A stretch of 64,000 bases of DNA from an uncultured Roseobacter sp. (GCF_947495025.1 NZ_CANLXG010000003.1:310001-374000); one strand, 5' to 3'; numbered from the stretch's first letter, positions 17,475 through 26,408 are shown. The notes: a model not told the origin generated them from the letters alone. Translations and numbers: made by a program.

Positions 17475-18051
17475 CGGCAAAGCCTCCCAGAACGCGAGCA
17501 ACCTCGCCAGACAGCGCACTTCGGCGGCGCTGCGCCATGTCTTGGACTTGATCAGCGATATCGAAGATCAGCCCGGCCAAAGCGCGCACCTGGCCATGGG
17601 CAGAATTGCCATAGGGTGGCGTTTTACCCTGGCGCTTTGCCTCATTCAGACGCTGCGCAATTTGGTTGATATTGTTGCCGGTGCGATTGAGCGAGGCCGA
17701 TAGCCCCTGCATCTGATTGGCCAGTTCATCGTCAGGAACGAAGAGATCGTTTGACGCATGAATGAGTCGCCGCAGCCCCTCCGCCCGGCTGGTGATATCA
17801 TGCCGCGTCAGGACCGCATCAAAGCTCGCAAGCTCCTTTGGCGTCAGCCGGACATTCACCAGTTCGGAGCGCACACGCGCATCAAGTTTGCGGCTTTGAT
17901 CGGCCTTCAACGTGTAGAAGATGCTGCGGGTCGTGACTCTGAATTCATGGGCCAGATCCTCGATTGGCACACCTTCGGCACGCTTGCGCACGATGGCAAA
18001 ACGCTGGTTCTGCGTCAGTCGCTTGTGCCGTGGTGCGCGCGGTCGGCCCAT
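17461..18051 (-). CDS. mobC: MobC-type relaxosome accessory protein
   Basis: This encodes 196 residues. An N-terminal helix-turn-helix segment (NQRFAIVRKRAEGVPIEDLAHEF, about 15–40) is followed by a MobC-like region with VRLTPKELASFDAVL and the conserved LNRTGNNINQIAQRLNE stretch near residue 135. Such proteins bind near oriT and assist the relaxase. It lies immediately left of the candidate oriT and leads the mobilisation operon. Confidence 0.85.
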   Translation of the reverse strand: MGRPRAPRHKRLTQNQRFAIVRKRAEGVPIEDLAHEFRVTTRSIFYTLKADQSRKLDARVRSELVNVRLTPKELASFDAVLTRHDITSRAEGLRRLIHASNDLFVPDDELANQMQGLSASLNRTGNNINQIAQRLNEAKRQGKTPPYGNSAHGQVRALAGLIFDIADQVQDMAQRRRSALSGEVARVLGGFADGPE

Positions 18052-18225
18052 GTGAAGTAATCACCCCTATTTCTTGCCAGCATCATACAGGCAGCCCTGT
18101 TATGGCATTTCGACATAATTGATTCAATATTATAATATTGCATCAACTGCCTGTATTCCGTTTGGAGCAGCCATAGGCTGCGAACGCCGGGCAAAGCACG
18201 GCTACATGCGCAAGGCATGGCACCA
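18052..18225. other. Candidate origin of transfer (oriT)
   Basis: This non-coding stretch lies between mobC and the leading-region genes. It contains the perfect 10-bp inverted repeat ATACAGGCAG (18085–18094) / CTGCCTGTAT (18147–18156) with a 52-base spacer, and inside that the 16-bp palindrome at 18125–18140. Inverted repeats next to mobC–relaxase genes are typical of oriT. No standard nic hexamer of MOBP plasmids was identified by eye, so the exact nick site is unknown. Confidence 0.55.
18125..18140. repeat. 16-bp AT-rich palindrome (operator/IHF-like site)
   Basis: CAATATTATAATATTG is a perfect palindrome. A version with one base changed lies at 600–615 in the virB promoter region, and flanking ATTGATT and ATC are also shared. 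It may bind one regulator that governs both the mating-pore and mobilisation operons. Confidence 0.55.
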
Positions 18226-18507
18226 CTAATCGTGGTTCCATACCTCAGCATCGCCAAGCAATTGCAGCGCTATTGCGCGGGCCGCGCGTTCAGCGCTGGC
18301 ATAGGTTTGATGATCGGGCAGCTCTTGCAGATCAAAGGGCTGTTGCGGGTCGTCCGGAGTCTCAACTCGGACATAGATCGCCCAGCCATCAATCAGTTCC
18401 GGATCATCACAATACTCCTGACCGCCGTCGGGCAGATTGCAAAACCCATGTAGGTGCACACTGGCGCGACCCTCTCGGGCCGCCTGCCTGATGTCAGAGT
18501 ATTTCAT
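18226..18507 (-). CDS. Small leading-region protein
   Basis: This encodes 93 residues from ATG 18507 (a GTG at 18528 would add seven). It is soluble, with the segment SVHLHGFCNLPDGGQEYCDDPELIDGW giving an aspartate- and glycine-rich middle. It overlaps the preceding gene by 14 bases and is the last of a tight leftward set of four small genes beside oriT. Position suggests early expression in a recipient cell. No family is recognised. Confidence 0.6.
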   Translation of the reverse strand: MKYSDIRQAAREGRASVHLHGFCNLPDGGQEYCDDPELIDGWAIYVRVETPDDPQQPFDLQELPDHQTYASAERAARAIALQLLGDAEVWNHD

Positions 18508-18718
18508 CGCAAACCTTGGCGCTTTCACCGACGAAAAATTCGTCAGGCTCGCCGTTCAGGCGGGTGCCATCCCGACTGGTCAAGCCGATAGCCGACCCGT
18601 TCCGCGTGAATGTGATGAGGTATTGCCCGAGGTCATCACGCGTCACCACATACCCGCTATTGACCCAGTGAACGCGGTTGCCCGCGTCCACTGCTGTTTT
18701 GATCTCTTCCAAGGTCAT
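18494..18718 (-). CDS. Small leading-region protein
   Basis: This encodes 74 residues, acidic and soluble (MTLEEIKTAVDAGNRVHWVN…). It looks like a single compact alpha/beta domain. The start overlaps the upstream gene stop by 4 bases, and its end overlaps the next gene, so it is translationally coupled in the four-gene set. Function unknown. Genes of this kind often accompany ardC in alphaproteobacterial conjugative elements. Confidence 0.65.
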   Translation of the reverse strand: MTLEEIKTAVDAGNRVHWVNSGYVVTRDDLGQYLITFTRNGSAIGLTSRDGTRLNGEPDEFFVGESAKVCDEIL

Positions 18719-18918
18719 CGCAACGCCTCCTCAAGGATTGCGAGAGCCCCAAGACAATCGTCGATATAGGGCTGCTCCTCACCCTCCAGATCGTTCAGCT
18801 CCAGCCGGTTCAACACCGCGTAAAGCGTGGCGCGGGCCTCACGGGCGGCGCTTCGCAAGCTGACGGTATCTTCCAGACGCGCTGTCGCAAAATCATCACT
18901 GTGATAGTCAGGGATCAT
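18715..18918 (-). CDS. Small helical leading-region protein
   Basis: This encodes 67 residues from ATG 18918, chosen because it overlaps the upstream stop in an ATGA arrangement. The protein is acidic and predicted helical (SLRSAAREARATLYAVLNRL and a C-terminal IDDCLGALAILEEAL helix). No known family. It belongs to the same coupled leftward set. Confidence 0.65.
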   Translation of the reverse strand: MIPDYHSDDFATARLEDTVSLRSAAREARATLYAVLNRLELNDLEGEEQPYIDDCLGALAILEEALR

Positions 18919-19223
18919 TGGATTTCTCCCGCCTTGTGCTTCCAACGCGGAGCGATGTCTTTGAACGGCACCGTGAAGGGCGGCAGCGCGTCAAAGCCGT
19001 TCGAGCTTTTGACCACCTTCACCTTGGCGCAATCATCCTCGACGCTGAGGATCTCGACGTAGAGCACGCCGCCCAAACCCGACGGAACAACGATTTCCTT
19101 CAGCTCGTGCCGATGCTTCCCGCAATAGACGCAGGTGCTATAAAGCCCGTCGATGATGTGACCGCCGGTCGCGCGATCACAGTCGCAGGTCCAGAATTTC
19201 GGGGGCTGATATTTGTGAGCCAT
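18915..19223 (-). CDS. Small Cys-rich protein, first gene of leading operon
   Basis: This encodes 102 residues from ATG 19223, which has a strong ribosome site (GAGGAGG, spacing 6). The N-terminal part has CDCDR and CVYCGKH cysteine pairs that may bind zinc. The C-terminal part is beta-rich with a VPFKDIAPRWKH end. Its upstream sequence is nearly the same as that upstream of ardC, down to the ribosome site. Function unknown; it is probably expressed together with ardC early after transfer. Confidence 0.7.
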   Translation of the reverse strand: MAHKYQPPKFWTCDCDRATGGHIIDGLYSTCVYCGKHRHELKEIVVPSGLGGVLYVEILSVEDDCAKVKVVKSSNGFDALPPFTVPFKDIAPRWKHKAGEIQ

Positions 19224-19515
19224 TTGTGGCCTCCTCTTGGGTGCTGCGGTTGGGGCTTGCGCCCCCTTCCGCCGATGGGCTGCACACCGGCCAATCTGAT
19301 CTGACCGAATACGCATGTATTCGGCGGAACAGAGTGGGTGGGGGCACAGCCCGACCCACGGCCCAGGAGCGTCCAGTCAATGGGTCAAAGCCAGCAACTG
19401 GTGCGGCCCGCAGCGCGCCTTCGCGCGAGGACACGGGTTGCAGGCTTTGACGACGCGCCCGCGCGGCGCTTGCCCATTGACGGGACGTGACAGGGATGTT
19501 GGGCGGACCAATCAA
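19224..19515 (-). promoter_or_regulatory. Folded repeated leader A (possible single-strand promoter)
   Basis: This non-coding leader has three parts. A 110-bp block (19255–19364) is nearly identical to 20761–20870 and includes the hairpin CCGAATACGCATGTATTCGG (19305–19324). A long imperfect inverted repeat has outer arms GTCAATGGG (19376–19384) / CCCATTGAC (19473–19481) and inner arms 19385–19398 / 19437–19450 with 13 of 14 matches. The tail CAGGGATGTTGGGCGGACC occupies 19491–19509. It resembles the architecture of Frpo-type promoters that fire from single-stranded DNA during conjugation. Confidence 0.5.
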
Positions 19516-19671
19516 TTGAAAGAAGCCTGAAGGAGGTGAGCGGGCTGAAAGCCAGTCGATCCTCCGCACAGTCCGTTTCTCAGAGAGGCCCGTGCGCAGC
19601 AGCACGGGCCACAATTTATCATCCCGATCAAAAATGCCTGCGCCCCGCCACGTGAGGCGGGGCGCAGGTGC

Positions 19672-19851
19672 TCAAAGCTCAACACCGGCTTTCAAGTTAC
19701 CGTCCTGATCCAGCCATTTGCGCGCCTCTGCGCAGTCCAAGCAAATGCACGAACAACTGCCTTTCACGATGACCGGCGCGAGAAAGATCACTGGGTTTGA
19801 CGCGCCGCATCTGCGGCACGTCATCGGGGGCAGGATTGCGGGGCCGCTCAT
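19672..19851 (-). CDS. Small zinc-ribbon-like protein
   Basis: This encodes 59 residues from ATG 19851, which overlaps the ardC stop as ATGA. Cysteines occur as CRRC near residue 12 and CSCICLDC near 33–40, enough for one zinc site. It is coupled to ardC. Function unknown. Confidence 0.6.
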   Translation of the reverse strand: MSGPAILPPMTCRRCGASNPVIFLAPVIVKGSCSCICLDCAEARKWLDQDGNLKAGVEL

Positions 19852-20726
19852 GCTGCGGCCGCTTTCCATTGACCTGCGGCTGCTAGGACAAAATCGGCTG
19901 CCTTCTGCGCCTCGGACGCCGCGCGAAAAATAGCCCGCTTGTCCTCTTTGAGCGCTTTCAGCCACCCTTCGACATAAGCAGCGCTTTGACCGAACTCAGG
20001 CGCGACGCCAATCTGAGCACCAAGGAAGCAAGCGCCGATTTCCGCCACCAGCTCTTCAAAGGCATAGGCCTCTCGGTTCGCAAATTTCTTGATCCGCTCA
20101 AGCCGCTTTTCGCTACCGGTCCAGTGGATCACCTCGTGGGCCAACGTCCCATAGTAGCCTGTCGCATCATGAAACGTGGCAATTGGCGGCATGTGAATGT
20201 GGTCTTTGGCAGGGCTGTAGTAAGCACGGGGATCATCGCTGGTGAGGATCTCCGCCCCTGTCCGGCTGAAAAACGCCTCAAGCTCAGGATCTTCCGCCGT
20301 CCCAAGATCGCGCGGGGCCTCGGGTCGGATGTAGTACTCCTCCGGCAAACCTTCGATCTGATCGGCATTGAAGACGCGGTATGCGCGCGCATAGGGCAAC
20401 TCTTCCTCGATGCCCAGCTCGTTCTCTCGGGTGAACGTCCCGTATTTGACCACGGTCGACGACGTTTCGCCTTTGCGGACTTGGCCGCCCAGCTCCTGCG
20501 CCTGTTTGTAGGTCATCCAGCGGCTGGACACATAGCCATGCTTTGCTGCCATGACCCAGAGCATCAGGATATTAATCCCGCGATACTCCTCGCCATTGTG
20601 TCGGGTCGGCAGGGCAATGCCCGACGCGCTCCCTGTCCACGGCTTGCGCCAAGGCGGCGTGCCTGCCTCGATCTCTGCAATAATGCTGTCGGTGACATGG
20701 GCATAAACATCAAACTTCGGTGCCAT
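19848..20726 (-). CDS. ardC: ArdC-type antirestriction protein
   Basis: This is a 292-residue protein of the ArdC family. The N-terminal part (about 1–130, with PPWRKPW and GINILMLW) is the single-strand DNA-binding domain. The C-terminal part is a zincin-like metallopeptidase with HEVIH at 197–201 and a conserved ELVAEIGACFL segment. ArdC proteins protect incoming plasmid DNA from restriction in the recipient. The gene sits in the presumed leading region, behind folded leader B. Confidence 0.92.
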   Translation of the reverse strand: MAPKFDVYAHVTDSIIAEIEAGTPPWRKPWTGSASGIALPTRHNGEEYRGINILMLWVMAAKHGYVSSRWMTYKQAQELGGQVRKGETSSTVVKYGTFTRENELGIEEELPYARAYRVFNADQIEGLPEEYYIRPEAPRDLGTAEDPELEAFFSRTGAEILTSDDPRAYYSPAKDHIHMPPIATFHDATGYYGTLAHEVIHWTGSEKRLERIKKFANREAYAFEELVAEIGACFLGAQIGVAPEFGQSAAYVEGWLKALKEDKRAIFRAASEAQKAADFVLAAAGQWKAAAA

Positions 20727-21036
20727 TTGTGGCCTCCTCGATCAAAGTGACGCGGGTGAGGCTTCGCGCCCCCTTCCGCCGATGGGCTGCGCCTCGGCCA
20801 TCTGATCTGACCGAATACGCATGTATTCGGCGGAACAGAGTGGGAGAGGGCAAAGCCCGACCCACGGCCCTGAACGGGGCTGTCAATCGGCCACATTTGC
20901 GAAGAAAATGTCTGCGCCAAAATCAGACGCCAATTTGTCGCGCGAGGAATGGATCGCCCGCGAGACAGGGGAAATTGGTGGCTGATTTTGGGGGTGGACT
21001 AAGGTTGACCGCCACGGTCAGGGATGTTGGGCGGAC
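20727..21036 (-). promoter_or_regulatory. Folded repeated leader B upstream of ardC (possible single-strand promoter)
   Basis: This is the counterpart of leader A. It has the same 110-bp block (20761–20870, hairpin 20811–20830) and the same 19-bp tail (21018–21036). Between them is a different long inverted repeat: 20917–20936 pairs with 20972–20991 at 17 of 20 positions, and an outer GTCAA (20882–20886) / TTGAC (21005–21009) pair encloses it. Fold is kept while sequence differs, which argues that structure is selected. The remainder, 21037–21310, holds no gene and includes the upstream region of the BREX regulator. Confidence 0.5.
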
Positions 21037-21310
21037 CTAAATAAAGACGATTTCAGTATTGCAGGGAGGTTAGCAAAGCTGCCGATCCGCAATACTGCCA
21101 CTCGCGCTTCAAAACCCACTGACGCCATGTGTAGACTTGCGCAAGCAATGCTTCCGAATAGACCACCAACCCTACAACCCTGTGATGTTCTAAACACCTG
21201 AAAAACACCAAAAACGGCCTTGTAATTGAGCAGCTGCAAAGCTAGCGTGGCGCCAGACCAAAAATTGTGCGCGCATAGTTTTCGTACGCATTTATTGCTG
21301 GGAGGCCATC

Positions 21311-22207
21311 TTGAAGAACGAAAAAACGGGACTTCGATGGGGAGTCGAGCAAAGGCTCGAATTTATTGAGTTTCGTCTTTTCTGGGAGGGGCATGTGAAC
21401 CGGAGCGATTTGATGGATCAGTTTGGACTTTCGGTCAACCAAGCGTCCGCCGACCTGAACCGCTATATCGGCTTCGCCTCTGAAAACATGATCTACGACA
21501 AGAGTGCGCGGACTTACGTGCGAGGCAATGATTTCCAACCACAATTCCTGGAGCCTGATGCGAGCCGCTATCTAGCTCAGCTGCGGTCCGTGGCCGAAAA
21601 TATTCTTGACCGTGAAGACTCTTGGATCGCCAATCTTCCGTCCTTCGCCTCTGCGCCCACGCCGGTCCGTGGAGTTGATCCGGTGACTCTTCGTTCCGTT
21701 GTGGGAGCGATCAGGCGGTCCGAACAGATAGAGATCCGATACCAGTCGCTTTCCAGTCCGGATCCGCGATGGCGGTGGATTGCACCTCATGCAATTGCCT
21801 TCGACGGATTTCGTTGGCACGCCCGCGCGTTCTGCCTAACCGACGGGTGTTTCAAGGATTTTCTTCTCTCCCGGATGATCGAGATTCGTGGATCGCGCGC
21901 GAGCGAGGCCTCGGCCGATGATGATCTTGACTGGAATTCGGAAGTCGTGCTTGAAGTCGCACCCCATCCCGAACTGTCAGAAACGCAGGCTAAGGTGATT
22001 GCCCTTGATTACGGGATGCGTGGCGGCAGCGCGAAGATCAAGGTGCGGCGCGCGTTGCTCTATTACGCGCTGAGGCGCTTGGGATTAGATACAGATCCCG
22101 CAGCGAGGCGCCCGCAAGACCAACAGATTGTCCTTATGAACGCCCCCGAAATCGGGCACTCAACACTGAGCGTCTCGGCACCTGTGAGCGGAGGCCTAAG
22201 CGGATGA
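21311..22207 (+). CDS. brxR: WYL-domain transcription regulator of BREX (BrxR-like)
   Basis: This encodes 298 residues. An N-terminal winged helix-turn-helix (about 10–65, LMDQFGLSVNQASADLNRYIG) is followed by a WYL domain (about 140–200, with YQSLSS, IAPHAIAFDGFRWHARAFC and FLLSRMIEI) and a C-terminal WCX-like region. This layout matches BrxR/CapW repressors that stand in front of BREX and CBASS systems. Translation starts at TTG 21311 behind a strong GGGAGG. It overlaps brxF by 4 bases, so it probably controls and is co-transcribed with the operon. Confidence 0.87.
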   Translation: MKNEKTGLRWGVEQRLEFIEFRLFWEGHVNRSDLMDQFGLSVNQASADLNRYIGFASENMIYDKSARTYVRGNDFQPQFLEPDASRYLAQLRSVAENILDREDSWIANLPSFASAPTPVRGVDPVTLRSVVGAIRRSEQIEIRYQSLSSPDPRWRWIAPHAIAFDGFRWHARAFCLTDGCFKDFLLSRMIEIRGSRASEASADDDLDWNSEVVLEVAPHPELSETQAKVIALDYGMRGGSAKIKVRRALLYYALRRLGLDTDPAARRPQDQQIVLMNAPEIGHSTLSVSAPVSGGLSG

Positions 22208-22662
22208 TCGGGGCACTTGAACGCGTTGTCGACGATCTTGCCGTGGTGAACAGCAAGCTATTGCTGCTGATCGGCGCACCAAATTCCGGGAAAAGCGACT
22301 TGCTACGCCAACTTGCTGGACGTCGAAAGCTGCACATCCTCAACATCGGAGCCGCCCTCGGACGTGAACTGCTCACAATCCCGCGTCCCCGGAGACACCT
22401 TCAAGCAGCCGACCTTCTGAAAGGGTTGGCGGATGAGTTCTCGCGGGAGGGACTTCTCCTCATGGACAATCTCGAACTCCTGTTCGATCAGGAGCTGAAG
22501 CTAAGTCCGCTCGATTTGCTCCGGCGGCACTCTCAGGCGCGACGCGTTGTTGCGGCTTGGCCGGGGACGCTCACAGACAACAGGCTGTCGTATGCAATGA
22601 CAGGACATCCAGAATATCAGGACTACAGCTGTGATGGCGTGGTTCCGTTCAGAGTTAATTGA
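22204..22662 (+). CDS. brxF: BREX-3 P-loop protein BrxF
   Basis: This is a 152-residue P-loop protein found only in type 3 BREX. Walker A IGAPNSGKSDLLRQL begins near residue 23. A Walker B-like GLLLMDNLELLFDQE lies near 85–100. Its size, and its place before brxC and after the WYL regulator, match the BREX-3 pattern. Biochemical role is not established. Confidence 0.87.
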   Translation: MIGALERVVDDLAVVNSKLLLLIGAPNSGKSDLLRQLAGRRKLHILNIGAALGRELLTIPRPRRHLQAADLLKGLADEFSREGLLLMDNLELLFDQELKLSPLDLLRRHSQARRVVAAWPGTLTDNRLSYAMTGHPEYQDYSCDGVVPFRVN

Positions 22663-22676
22663 AAGGAAATATCGAG

Positions 22677-25600
22677 ATGGCAATGCGTTACGGCGATCTC
22701 ATTCAGTTTGAGCCCATTGAATCGGTTATTCAGCTTCTCGATGCAGATCGTCCTGACGAAGCCAAGAAGCTTGTGTCCACCTATGTCATCTCGGATGACA
22801 TGGCCGAACGCATCGCCAAGCTCATGATCCCGCAGCTCTCCTTCGATGAGGCGGTGGACCACAAAGGCGTCTTGGTAGTCGGAAACTATGGCACTGGTAA
22901 GTCGCACTTGATGTCGGTGTTGTCACTCGTCGCTGAGGACGATGCCTATTTGCCGATGATCCAGCACCCCAAAGTGGCTGAAGCTGCAAAAACAATTGCA
23001 GGTCGTTTCAAGGTACATCGGATCGAGATTTCGAGTCAGATGTCATTGCGCGATATCATCACCCAACAGCTTGAAGTCTTCCTGGAAAAGCACGGTGTGA
23101 ACTACACGTTCCCGCCTGCCGATCAGGTCATCAATAACAAGGCTGCGTTCGAGGAGATGATGTCGGCCTTTGCGGAGGTTCACCCGGATCAAGGTGTTCT
23201 CCTCGTCGTCGATGAGTTTCTCGAATACCTGCGATCGCGCAAAGACCACGAACTGGTACTCGACTTGTCCTTCCTCCGCGAGATCGGAGAGGTTACCAAA
23301 CATCTCCGGTTCCGTTTCGTTGCAGGCGTTCAGGAAGCGATCTTCGATAGCAGCCGCTTCCAACATGTGGCGGATAGCCTGCGGAGGGTTAAGGACCGTT
23401 TCACTCAGGTTTTGCTGGCAAGACAAGATGTCAGTTTCGTTGTCGCGGAACGCCTCTTGAAGAAGTCCGCGGACCAGCAGGACAAGATCCGCGCCTACCT
23501 TGCGCCATTCTCGAAATTCTATGGTTCAATGAATGAGCGGATGGACGAGTATGTGCGTTTGTTCCCAGTACACCCAGACTACATCGGTACGTTTGAGCGC
23601 CTCGTGTTCACCGAGAAACGAGGCGCCTTGGTGACCTTGCGTGATCAGATCCAGGCAATCCTCGACGATGAAGTTCCTTCAGATCGGCCTGGTTTAATCG
23701 GCTTCGACAAGTTTTGGGACACTGTCGCAACAAACTCCGTTCTGCGCTCAGATCCGAATATCGGGCCAGTTCTCAAAGTTTCAGAAGTGCTTGCGGAGAG
23801 GGTCTCCAAGGCATTCACTCGTCCTGCATATAAGCCGATGGCGCTTCGCATCATTGATGGTCTTTCAGTCCATCGTCTGACGACGGGTGGGGACATCTAT
23901 GTTCCCGTCGGACCGACGGCTGAGGAATTGCGCGACACGCTGTGCCTGTTTCAGCCGGGTATTGAAGACATGGGTGGCGACCCGTCCGACGATCTACTCA
24001 CAGCAGTCCAGACCACGCTTCGAGAGACCCTCAAGACGGTAAATGGTCAGTTCATCTCCAAAGCGCCAGACACCGAGCAATATTATCTCGACCTGAAGAA
24101 AGACGTCGACTACGACGCGCAAATCGAGAAGCGGGCCGAGGCCCTCTCCGAGGATGCGCTCGATCGCGCTTACTACGGCGCCATTCGCCAGCTCATGGAG
24201 CGCACGGACGAGTCCAGCTACGTGACGGGTCACCAGATTTGGCAGTACCAGATCGAGTGGCAGGAACGCCGCGTTGAACGTATTGGCTATCTGTTTTTCG
24301 GCGCACCAAATGACCGGCCGACCGCTCAACCTGAGCGCGATTTCTATTTGTACTTCATTCAGCCTTTCGATCCCCCGCGTTTCCGTGACGAACAAAAGCC
24401 CGACGAAGTGTTCTTCCGCCTGAAATCGCCTGACGAAACGATCAAGCGATTGCTGAGCTTCTATGCGGCCGCGCAGGAGCTCGCATCTACGGCTAGTGGC
24501 GGTGCCAAGGGCGTTTATCTTGATCGGGTCCGCGACACGCTGCGCGAAATGAGCAAATGGCTGCAGGAAAGACAGCTGGAGGCATTCGAGGTCACCTTCC
24601 AGGGCAAGTCCAAGACACTTCGGGATTGGACAAAGGGCATTTCGCTCAGGGACAAGGCTCGCTTGGGGCCTGACGAGCGCATCAACTTCCGCGATGTCGT
24701 CAACGTGATCGCGGGGATCGCGCTGAGCAGCCGCTTCGCAGATGTTTCGCCTGAATACCCAACGTTCTCGGCGCTGGTGACGGAGTCCAATCGAAAGCAG
24801 CTCATTGGCAACGCGCTTCGTGCTTTGACCGGCAGCAGCCGTACGAAAGATGCTGTGATCGTCCTGGATGGCCTCGAAATGCTCGATGGTGATCGTATCG
24901 ACCCAGTTCAATCTCGATACGCGCAAGAGGTTCTCGGGCGTCTGAAGGCCAAAGGTCATGGGCAAGTGCTCAATCGCAGTGAGTTGCTCGTTGGCAATGC
25001 GGATATCGAATATTTCAGCCCTGACAAATACCGGCTCGAGACTGACCTCCTAGTTACAGTGCTCGGTTCATTGGTCTATTCCGGTGACATCGTCCTGGCG
25101 ATTACCGGGGACAAGATTGACTCCGGCAAGATCGGGCTGCTCGCTGGCCGTCCCCTCGATGATTTGAAGCAGTTCAAGCACATTGAAGCGCCGAAGGAAA
25201 TCAACGTTGCAGTGCTTCGGTCACTGTTCGAGATGCTGGAGTTGCCGCCTGGTCTAGCGCAGCAGGCCACGCAAGGTTCGGACGAGCCGGTCAAGGCGCT
25301 TCAGGAGGAGGTCAGCAAACTCACCAAACGCGTGCTTGCGGCATCCACCGATATGGCGAACCGGCTGAGCTTCTGGGGTCAGCCTCTCCTGCGCGACGAA
25401 GAAATCAGCGACTGGAGATTGAAGCTCGACGAGCTCAAGGCATTCTCAGAAAAAATGTCGCCCTACAACACGGTCGGCAAGCTCAAGAACCTGCGCATTG
25501 GGTCTGACGACATCGCAGCCCAGAAGAAAAACCTCGACGTTCTGAACTCCGTCGAGGGGCTCATCAGCCTGATCGGTGAGCTCGGGAACACGGCAAGCTA

Positions 25601-26408
25601 CCTTGGTCAAGCCGAGATGGTGCTACCGTCTGACCACGCATGGGTGAAGCAGGCCCAGGATACGCGCAAACAGGTTCTCGACGCATTGTCGGAAAGCCGC
25701 ACTGGACAAAACGGATCCGAGCACCGGCAGACGCTCGCAAAGCTCAAAAAGGACTATGTGGCGGCGTATGTCAGCCTGCACAGCAAGGCACGGCTCGGGG
25801 TGTCTGAGGACAAGACAAAAACCGCGCTGCGCAAGGACTCCCGTCTCGTCGCCATGCGGGTTTTAGCGAATATTTCGCTGATGCCGACAAGTCAGCTCAC
25901 CACCTTCGAGGAGAAGCTCGACAAGTTGAAGAGCTGCGCCTCGCTGATCGACTCCGAACTCGCGGCCAGCCCGGTTTGTCCGCACTGCAGCTTCCGCCCA
26001 GCGAACGAGCAAGGCGATATGTTGCCCGCCGCCAATGTGCTCAAGCAGCTCGATGATGAGCTCGATCAGCTGCTGGACGGATGGGTGCAGACGCTTCGAG
26101 ACAACCTCGAGGATCCAATCATCCAGTCGAACTTCGAACTGCTCAAGGAAGGCTCGCGCAAGATCGTCACCAGCTTTGTCGACAGCAAGTCGTTGCCTGA
26201 TCCGGTCACGCCCGAGTTTATCAGCGCTGTGCAAGAGGCGCTTTCCGGCCTCGACAAGGTCGTCGTTTCGGGTAGCGACATCCGGCAGGCCCTGCTTCAG
26301 GGTGGATCGCCCGCGACACCCGAAGACCTGCGCAAGCGGTTCGAGGCGTTCCTGAACGATCGCTGCAAGGGCAAGGACGCCACAAAACTGCGCTTTGTGG
26401 TGGAGTGA
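22677..26408 (+). CDS. brxC: BREX protein BrxC/PglY (AAA+ ATPase)
   Basis: This is a 1243-residue ATPase (the usual length for BrxC is about 1200) essential for BREX defence and methylation. Walker A VGNYGTGKSHLMSVL is near residue 68 and Walker B VLLVVDEFLEYL near 177. The C-terminal third is helical and carries a CPHC segment (VCPHCSFRP). ATG 22677 was preferred over an upstream TTG (22659) because AAGGAAAT precedes it. Brx genes follow in order, apart from one extra gene directly downstream. Confidence 0.93.
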   Translation: MAMRYGDLIQFEPIESVIQLLDADRPDEAKKLVSTYVISDDMAERIAKLMIPQLSFDEAVDHKGVLVVGNYGTGKSHLMSVLSLVAEDDAYLPMIQHPKVAEAAKTIAGRFKVHRIEISSQMSLRDIITQQLEVFLEKHGVNYTFPPADQVINNKAAFEEMMSAFAEVHPDQGVLLVVDEFLEYLRSRKDHELVLDLSFLREIGEVTKHLRFRFVAGVQEAIFDSSRFQHVADSLRRVKDRFTQVLLARQDVSFVVAERLLKKSADQQDKIRAYLAPFSKFYGSMNERMDEYVRLFPVHPDYIGTFERLVFTEKRGALVTLRDQIQAILDDEVPSDRPGLIGFDKFWDTVATNSVLRSDPNIGPVLKVSEVLAERVSKAFTRPAYKPMALRIIDGLSVHRLTTGGDIYVPVGPTAEELRDTLCLFQPGIEDMGGDPSDDLLTAVQTTLRETLKTVNGQFISKAPDTEQYYLDLKKDVDYDAQIEKRAEALSEDALDRAYYGAIRQLMERTDESSYVTGHQIWQYQIEWQERRVERIGYLFFGAPNDRPTAQPERDFYLYFIQPFDPPRFRDEQKPDEVFFRLKSPDETIKRLLSFYAAAQELASTASGGAKGVYLDRVRDTLREMSKWLQERQLEAFEVTFQGKSKTLRDWTKGISLRDKARLGPDERINFRDVVNVIAGIALSSRFADVSPEYPTFSALVTESNRKQLIGNALRALTGSSRTKDAVIVLDGLEMLDGDRIDPVQSRYAQEVLGRLKAKGHGQVLNRSELLVGNADIEYFSPDKYRLETDLLVTVLGSLVYSGDIVLAITGDKIDSGKIGLLAGRPLDDLKQFKHIEAPKEINVAVLRSLFEMLELPPGLAQQATQGSDEPVKALQEEVSKLTKRVLAASTDMANRLSFWGQPLLRDEEISDWRLKLDELKAFSEKMSPYNTVGKLKNLRIGSDDIAAQKKNLDVLNSVEGLISLIGELGNTASYLGQAEMVLPSDHAWVKQAQDTRKQVLDALSESRTGQNGSEHRQTLAKLKKDYVAAYVSLHSKARLGVSEDKTKTALRKDSRLVAMRVLANISLMPTSQLTTFEEKLDKLKSCASLIDSELAASPVCPHCSFRPANEQGDMLPAANVLKQLDDELDQLLDGWVQTLRDNLEDPIIQSNFELLKEGSRKIVTSFVDSKSLPDPVTPEFISAVQEALSGLDKVVVSGSDIRQALLQGGSPATPEDLRKRFEAFLNDRCKGKDATKLRFVVE

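Noticed and set aside
18125..18140. Ordinary promoter -10 for mobC
   Set aside because: TATAAT is present on both strands of the palindrome, but no acceptable -35 lies at 16–18 bases on the mobC strand, so an operator role was preferred.
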